Below, piece after piece: positions 59,312 through 64,000 of a DNA stretch of 64,000 nt (positions within the stretch are counted from its first letter, which is position 1; each line of letters begins with the position of its first letter). Made by a program: the position numbers and the translations under genes. Source of the DNA: an uncultured Prevotella sp. Its GTDB lineage: Bacteria > Bacteroidota > Bacteroidia > Bacteroidales > Bacteroidaceae. A model generated the notes under the pieces. The model was not told the DNA's origin. It searched no databases and saw only the letters and a program-made list of their open reading frames with translations. The DNA is taken from NCBI GenBank assembly GCA_902495455.1, contig CABUXJ010000003.1, positions 56,496-120,495 on the forward strand, in the 5' to 3' direction.

Positions 59312-60019
59312 ATGCAGACAACATCCTTTCGTGACCGCATCGACGTGATAGCGTTTGACGCGGACGACACGCTTTGGGACTGCCAGTCCCATTTTGCCGA
59401 CGTCGAGCGGCGCTACTGTGAACTGTTGGCCGCCTATGGCGACGCCGACAGCATTGCCGGCGAACTGTTCCGTACAGAGGCCCGCAACATGGCGCTGCTC
59501 GGCTACGGGACCAAGGCGTTCACGCTGTCGCTCGTCGAAAATGCCGTCGGTGTGAGCCACGGGCGTGTCACGGGCGACGAGATCGGGCGCATCGTCGACA
59601 TGGGCAAGGAGTTGCTTGCCCTGCCGGCCACCCCTCTGCCCGGCGTTCGGGAGACGCTCCGGGCGCTCGGCGGTATCCGCAAAGTGGTGTTCACCAAGGG
59701 CGAGCTGCTCGACCAGCAGAGCAAACTGCAGCGCTCGGGGCTTGCGCCGCTGTTCGACCACGTGGAGATAGTCTCCGACAAGACCGGTGAGGCCTATCGC
59801 GCCCTGTGCCGCCGGCTCCGCATCACGCCCGACCGGCTGCTCATGGTGGGCAACTCCTTCCGCAGCGACATCGCTCCGGCACTGGCTGTGGGCGCGTGGG
59901 CGGCGCACATACCGTTTCACGTGACGTGGCAGCTCGAAGTGACGGAGGAGTTTGAGCACGAGCGGTTGGTGAGACTGAAGGAAATGTCGGAACTGAGGGA
60001 AATCGTCGGTCATAATTGA
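59312..60019 (+). CDS. HAD family phosphatase-like hydrolase
   Basis: 235 residues. Motif I D-A-D-D-T-L-W near 15, a helical cap, V-F-T-K-G near 125, Lys in S-D-K-T-G near 150, and the final metal motif G-N-S-F-R-S-D near 178. The layout is that of YjjG-like or phosphoglycolate-phosphatase-like enzymes; substrate unknown. The start at 59312 was chosen because the longer frame begins in a repeat. Confidence 0.87.
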   Translation: MQTTSFRDRIDVIAFDADDTLWDCQSHFADVERRYCELLAAYGDADSIAGELFRTEARNMALLGYGTKAFTLSLVENAVGVSHGRVTGDEIGRIVDMGKELLALPATPLPGVRETLRALGGIRKVVFTKGELLDQQSKLQRSGLAPLFDHVEIVSDKTGEAYRALCRRLRITPDRLLMVGNSFRSDIAPALAVGAWAAHIPFHVTWQLEVTEEFEHERLVRLKEMSELREIVGHN

Positions 60020-60126
60020 CGACCGGCATTAGCAAGGCTTTCCCAACATTCGGAGGGTGTATCAAAATGCAAGCTCATTTGGACGTCTTTAAGTGGGGTT
60101 GGTGTAAATGAGATAAAGATGCGTAG

Positions 60127-60171
60127 TTCATCACTCCGGATGTCAGATAAGCCGGATTTTTATTATCTTTG
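60127..60171 (+). promoter_or_regulatory. Promoter block of the GH43-GH28 gene
   Basis: CATCACTCCGGATGTCAGATA followed by TATCTTTG at 60164-60171. Similar to 59258-59304 over about 45 bases, though the genes downstream are unrelated. The ATG follows after about 107 bases. Confidence 0.5.
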
Positions 60172-60277
60172 CAACCGACAAGCTGCATCCCGGCAATCTG
60201 TGAATTCATTCACATTGCGTCCGGCCGTGCACCATCGCTACAATAATATAATCATACAATAATATAATACAGACCTG

Positions 60278-62617
60278 ATGACACTGCTGACAATCATCCT
60301 CCTGCTGCTGGCCGTAGTTCCGGCATACTCGCAACCGGCCAATCCCATCATCCTCGACGCCTACTCAGCCGACCCCTCGGCCCATGTCTTCGGCGACACA
60401 CTGTGGGTCTATCCCAGCCACGACCGGGACGACGCCGTCTCGTTCTCGATGGAGGACTATCATGCTTACAGCACCACCGACATGGTGACATGGCGCGACC
60501 ACGGCGTCATCTTCAACCCGCTCCGCCAGACCTCATGGGCGAAGAGCGCGGCGTGGGCCCCCGACTGCGTCTTCCGCAACGGCCGCTACTACCTCTATTA
60601 CCCCACCGACCGGCGCCACATCGGCGTGGCCGTGGGCGACACCCCCTGCGGACCGTTTCGTGACCCGCTCGGCCGGCCGCTTCTTTCGATAGACTCTCCC
60701 GGTGTGGTCTGCGACAGAGACTTCATCGACCCCGCCGTCTTCATCGACGACGACGGCCAGGCCTACCTCTTCGTCGGGCAGAACACGGTCTGCTGCGTCC
60801 GGCTCAATGACGACATGGTGTCCTACGACGGCAAGGTGCACGTCGTCGAGGGTGTCAAGGACTTCTTTGAAGCCGTGTGGGTCCACAAGCGTGACGGTAT
60901 ATACTATATGTCCTATTCCGACGGCCCCTTCCGCGGTCACGAGCCGCGCATAGCCTACTGCACGGCCACGTCGCCGATGGGACCATATACATACAGGGGC
61001 GTCATACTCGACCCGGTCAACAGCGGCACCAACCATCATTCCATCGTCAACTACCGCGGCCAGGACTATCTCTTCTACCATACGGCCGACATCTCGCGCC
61101 GTCTCGCACCCGACTACCACTGCGGCGTGCGCCGTTCGGTCTGCGTCGACTCGCTCTTCTACAATCCCGACGGCACCATCCGCAAGGTGCGTCCCACGCT
61201 CGATGCGTCGCGGCTCAGCCTTGACGGCATCGACGACCGGCGCAAGGCGTCGCTCATCGCCGGCAGCGTCAGACAGCCGTCGATAGCCAAGCGCACGTTC
61301 ATGTTCGCCCCGAAACAAGCCGTCTCGGGCCATGCCGCCCCGGAGCAGACGCTTCGCCGCCGTCTGCAGACGCTCGTCGACAGCGTCTCGGCCGTGGGCG
61401 GGGGTACGGTCATGATGCCGGCGGGCGACCACTTCATGGACGGACCGCTGGAGCTGAAGAGCGGCGTGCGTCTTCATCTGAAGGACGGCGCCATGTTGCG
61501 GTTCACGTCGGAGCCGGATGCCTATTTGCCCGCGGTGCTCACGCGCTGGGAAGGCACGGAGCTCTACGGCCGTTCGTCGATGATCCGCGCCTGCGGACAG
61601 ACCGATGTCGCCGTGACCGGCGAGGGTTCGGCCACCATCGACTGCGGTGGCAGGGTGATGGCACGGTGGGGCATGCCGACAGATGTGGACGAGTTTGAGG
61701 AAAACGTCCACGGCACCCACGGCGAGACACCGGAGATGCCGGATGTCCGTCGGCTGCGGCAGATGGGCGACGACCTGACGCCGGTGGCCGACCGCGTGTT
61801 CGGCGAGGGCACCCGGCTGCGCCCCTGCGGCATCGAGTTCAACGCCTGCCGCCGCGTGCTCATCGACGGTGTGCGGCTGAAGGACAGTCCCTTCTGGTGC
61901 ATCCATCCGCTCTATTGCGAGGACGTGACGGTCCGCCGCGTCACCATCGACTCCCACTTCCCCAACAACGACGGCTGCGACCCCGAGTCGAGCCGCCGCG
62001 TGCTCATCGAGGACTGCACCTTCCGCACCGGCGACGATGCCGTGGCCATCAAGTCCGGACGTGACGCCGACGGCCGCCGTGTGGGCCGCCCGTCCGAGGA
62101 CATCGTCATCCGCCGCTGCCGTTTCTTCAGCCGGTGCAACGGACTGTGCATCGGGTCGGAGATGTCCGGCGGCGTCCGCGGTGTCTATATGACCGACATC
62201 GAGGTGGGCGACGTCAAGAACGCTCTGCTCTTCAAGTCCAATCTCGACCGCGGCGGCTATATAGAAGATGTGTTTGTCGACTCCATCACCATCGGCGATG
62301 TGGCCGGCGCCGTGCTGCGTTTCGAGACCAACTATTTCGGCTATCGCGGCGGCAACTATCCCGCACGCTATTCCGACTTCCGCATCAGCAACGTCTCGGC
62401 GCGTTCCTCCGCGGCCTACGCCATCTATTTCGACGGCAACGAGGCCGAGCCCATCCGTGACATCCGTGTCCGCAACTTCTCCGTGGCCGACGCGCCCCAT
62501 CCCCACTATCTCTTCCACACCCGCCGCTGCACGTTCGAGGACTGCACCGTCGGCGGCGTCGCGTTGCCGGTGACGCTGCCGGAGAGCGCCGCGAGACAGC
62601 AGTGTGACGTGTGGTGA
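60278..62617 (+). CDS. GH43 / GH28 fusion, pectin-type glycosidase
   Basis: 779 residues with a signal peptide to about 18. Residues 22-320 form a GH43 five-bladed propeller with Asp32 (S-A-D-P), Asp151 (F-I-D-P-A) and Glu198 (F-F-E-A-V-W) as likely base, pKa modulator and acid. Residues about 350-779 are a GH28 right-handed beta-helix with P-N-N-D-G-C-D at 562-568 and G-D-D-A at 585-588, the three catalytic Asp. A fused arabinosidase/xylosidase-like and polygalacturonase-like pair fits side-chain plus backbone attack on pectin or rhamnogalacturonan. No SusC/D genes are near. Confidence 0.9.
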   Translation: MTLLTIILLLLAVVPAYSQPANPIILDAYSADPSAHVFGDTLWVYPSHDRDDAVSFSMEDYHAYSTTDMVTWRDHGVIFNPLRQTSWAKSAAWAPDCVFRNGRYYLYYPTDRRHIGVAVGDTPCGPFRDPLGRPLLSIDSPGVVCDRDFIDPAVFIDDDGQAYLFVGQNTVCCVRLNDDMVSYDGKVHVVEGVKDFFEAVWVHKRDGIYYMSYSDGPFRGHEPRIAYCTATSPMGPYTYRGVILDPVNSGTNHHSIVNYRGQDYLFYHTADISRRLAPDYHCGVRRSVCVDSLFYNPDGTIRKVRPTLDASRLSLDGIDDRRKASLIAGSVRQPSIAKRTFMFAPKQAVSGHAAPEQTLRRRLQTLVDSVSAVGGGTVMMPAGDHFMDGPLELKSGVRLHLKDGAMLRFTSEPDAYLPAVLTRWEGTELYGRSSMIRACGQTDVAVTGEGSATIDCGGRVMARWGMPTDVDEFEENVHGTHGETPEMPDVRRLRQMGDDLTPVADRVFGEGTRLRPCGIEFNACRRVLIDGVRLKDSPFWCIHPLYCEDVTVRRVTIDSHFPNNDGCDPESSRRVLIEDCTFRTGDDAVAIKSGRDADGRRVGRPSEDIVIRRCRFFSRCNGLCIGSEMSGGVRGVYMTDIEVGDVKNALLFKSNLDRGGYIEDVFVDSITIGDVAGAVLRFETNYFGYRGGNYPARYSDFRISNVSARSSAAYAIYFDGNEAEPIRDIRVRNFSVADAPHPHYLFHTRRCTFEDCTVGGVALPVTLPESAARQQCDVW

Positions 62618-62716
62618 GAGGCCGCGCGCGGAGCGACTGCGTCCGGAAACAAATCTACTAATCTAAAATATTGCTGTCCGGTAACACTGATTTCCGTACG
62701 ACACGCTCAATCTGCC

Positions 62717-62803
62717 GTAGGGACATAGTCTTGTCTTTGTCCGCAAATATCATATTGACATCCAGTCTTTTGCTTGCGGACAAAGACAAGACTATGTCCC
62801 TAC
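62717..62803. repeat. Long-hairpin element (MITE-like), copy 5
   Basis: Perfect 30-base arms (62717-62746 and 62774-62803) of GTAGGGACATAGTCTTGTC and TTTGTCCGCAA, with AAGTTGCTTCCGTTGTATTT and TGATACACC beyond the right arm. Confidence 0.75.
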
Positions 62804-62829
62804 CAAGTTGCTTCCGTTGTATTTTGATA

Positions 62830-63265
62830 CACCCTCTTGATGCTGTGGAAAAACAGATGAAGGAATGAGTTTTGGCAGGCTGGAAGCCTGCCCTCCCGGT
62901 TATTGATATCACCAAATAGTTGAACATATTACAGGGATATCCCTAATTTCCATATTCATCACTTCAAAAACCGGAAGAGCCTCAATTATTTGATATTCAG
63001 CCCTTTTATACATCGTCTTACATTTTACGCAGTGGACTGCGTATTTTTACGCATTGCAAAGATAATAAATAATCCTCAATACAATACGAAAACAAAAGAT
63101 AAAAGTTATCTCTGCCCCGACTGCTCTCTACACACATTTTGCATTAGTGAAAACAACACGACGTCCAAATGAGCTTGTTACGTTGTTTCCAATAAGACAA
63201 AGATGCGTGCAGAGAGTAGCATTGGGAGGGTTGGAGTGGGTGTCAGGGAGGGGCTTTCGGGGCGT
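62830..63265. other. Gene-free stretch with short repeats
   Basis: AT-rich DNA with no supported gene. It includes GGCAGGCTGGAAGCCTGCC at about 62876, GACGTCCAAATGAGC at about 63162 and GCGTGCAGAGAGTAGC at about 63202, which are fragments of units found near 48.6 and 63.8 kb. Confidence 0.6.
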
Positions 63266-63269
63266 CTGC

Positions 63270-63670
63270 GCCTCTGGGAACGTCAGAATAATATCAAATT
63301 TTTAACATTTCGTTTTCTCTCAAAATCGAGACAAAAATGCCGCGATTTTAACATCGCCACGTCGTTTTCCGACCGAAAAATTCCGGCGGCCGAGCCGTAA
63401 GGGCCTTATTGCATCGCAATAAGCACGCCGTTGTCCGACAACGGGCACGCCGTTGCAACACAACGAGCGCCCCGTTGCAATGCAATAAGGCCCTTACGGC
63501 AAGACGCGGAATATGTAAAAATCTTTCTGTACGACGTATTCGATTGATTGTCAACGCGTTATAAAAACCGTCAAAAAATCGCGATTTTTGGCCCGAGAGC
63601 AGGATTCTTCCGAATGATTCGCGTTTTGCGAGGCGTTTGTAAAGATTGTTCTGAGTTTTTAACACTTCGT
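63270..63670 (-). repeat. Dispersed intergenic repeat, copy E (type 2)
   Basis: Inverted relative to 48790-49190: TCAGAATAATATCAAATTTT at one end, TCTGAGTTTTTAACACTTCG at the other, and GCCGTAAGGGCCTTATTGCA, several GTTGC units and TGCAATAAGGCCCTTACGGC in the middle. Confidence 0.75.
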
Positions 63671-63689
63671 CCCAATGCCTGTTTTTTGA

Positions 63690-63885
63690 TTCATCCGACA
63701 TTTGGAGTGATATTTCAAATAAAACCAATATACCAACCTCATTTGGAAGTCTTTATGTGGGCTAATCTCAGTCCCCTCCTTCGAAAGCTACTCTCTGCAC
63801 ACATCTTTATCCCCGGCTTATACTAACATAGCATGCTCATTTGGACGTCTTTAAGTGGGGTAATCTCACTCCCCTCCTTTCCAAG
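63690..63885. repeat. Tandem repeat fragments
   Basis: CTCATTTGGAAGTCTTTATG and CTCATTTGGACGTCTTTAAG, each followed by CCCCTCCTT and CTACTCTCTGCACACAT, about 98-108 bases apart. ATATCACTCCAAATGTCGGAT is present on the minus strand at 63693-63713. Confidence 0.7.
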
Positions 63886-64000
63886 CTACTCTCTGCACAC
63901 ATTTTCTCTTATCATTTTCATCATCCATGTCATCTTCTCTAAGTCTTTGAGTCCTTCCAGAACCTTGATGTATCCGAACTTCTTCCTCCCTTCGTCCGTC
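63886..64000 (-). CDS. C-terminal end of an unidentified gene
   Basis: The minus strand is open from the window edge to a TAG at 63888-63886, giving about 37 codons: F-G-Y-I-K-V-L-E-G-L-K-D-L-E-K-M, then M-T-W-M-M-K-M-I-R-E-N-V-C-R-E. The charged, helical look suits a real protein end. A transposase is possible because repeat units begin at its stop, but there is no motif to prove it. Confidence 0.35.
   Translation of the reverse strand, partial: TDEGRKKFGYIKVLEGLKDLEKMTWMMKMIRENVCRE

Noticed and set aside
60533..62518. A 661-codon minus-strand frame opposite the GH43-GH28 gene
   Set aside because: Val/Ala/Asp/His-rich shadow translation with no motifs; the plus strand has two intact catalytic domains.

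Overview
The window comes from a member of the Bacteroidota, most likely order Bacteroidales and close to Prevotellaceae. The evidence is the set of promoters of the form TTTG-N19-TAnnTTTG, the type III glutamine synthetase, the long-form IspG, GH97 and GH43/GH28 enzymes, DUF4369-type and FKBP-type envelope lipoproteins, and Asp/Ser-rich tails after lipoprotein cysteines. The chromosome is GC-rich in its core genes but carries a clearly AT-rich block at about 13.0-22.7 kb.

Layout. 1-7.4 kb: dapF (partial), dapL, glnN, rpoN and a membrane protein. 7.4-12.9 kb: purE, ispG, a C_GCAxxG_C_C protein and an OPT transporter. 13.0-14.0 kb: two small lipoproteins. 15.6-22.7 kb: a ten-gene, head-to-tail operon around a very Cys-rich precursor. 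22.8-32 kb: folP, cdaA, an SRPBCC protein, the cluster prmC-recX-comF-pyrE, ribD, rnhA and argS. 32-38 kb: an XRE regulator, a GH97 glycosidase and a sensor kinase. 38-49 kb: three FKBP isomerases, a nuclease-helicase fusion, an orphan ABC ATPase, a sirtuin and gpmI. 49-57.4 kb: a glycosyltransferase, comM, two envelope lipoproteins, tRNA-Leu and tRNA-Gly, a Cys4 lipoprotein and argH. 57.5-62.6 kb: hipBA, a HAD phosphatase and a GH43-GH28 fusion. 62.6-64 kb: repeat-rich DNA and the 3' end of an unidentified gene.

The most interesting locus is 15.6-22.7 kb. A Tat-type lipoprotein precursor with 40 cysteines in CXXX spacing is followed by a radical SAM/SPASM maturase, a SPASM protein without the radical-SAM cysteines, a 90-residue accessory protein, its own TatA and TatC, a coiled-coil lipoprotein, two LysM proteins (one ending in a beta-barrel) and a beta-repeat protein. 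Gaps between genes run from small overlaps to 26 bases. My inference is a system in which a Cys-rich protein is modified in the cytoplasm, exported folded by dedicated Tat subunits and held in the cell envelope. The first three enzymes resemble families named for CXXX-repeat peptides; the coupling to Tat and LysM proteins is what deserves checking.

The second theme is repeats. Several families of intergenic repeats occupy most long gaps: about 400-530 bp elements with GTTGC-rich cores, perfect long hairpins resembling miniature transposons, and short palindromes. Units of the same families also appear in frame inside ispG, folP and the helicase gene. All family and function statements come from reading the sequence and from recalled knowledge; no database search was run.
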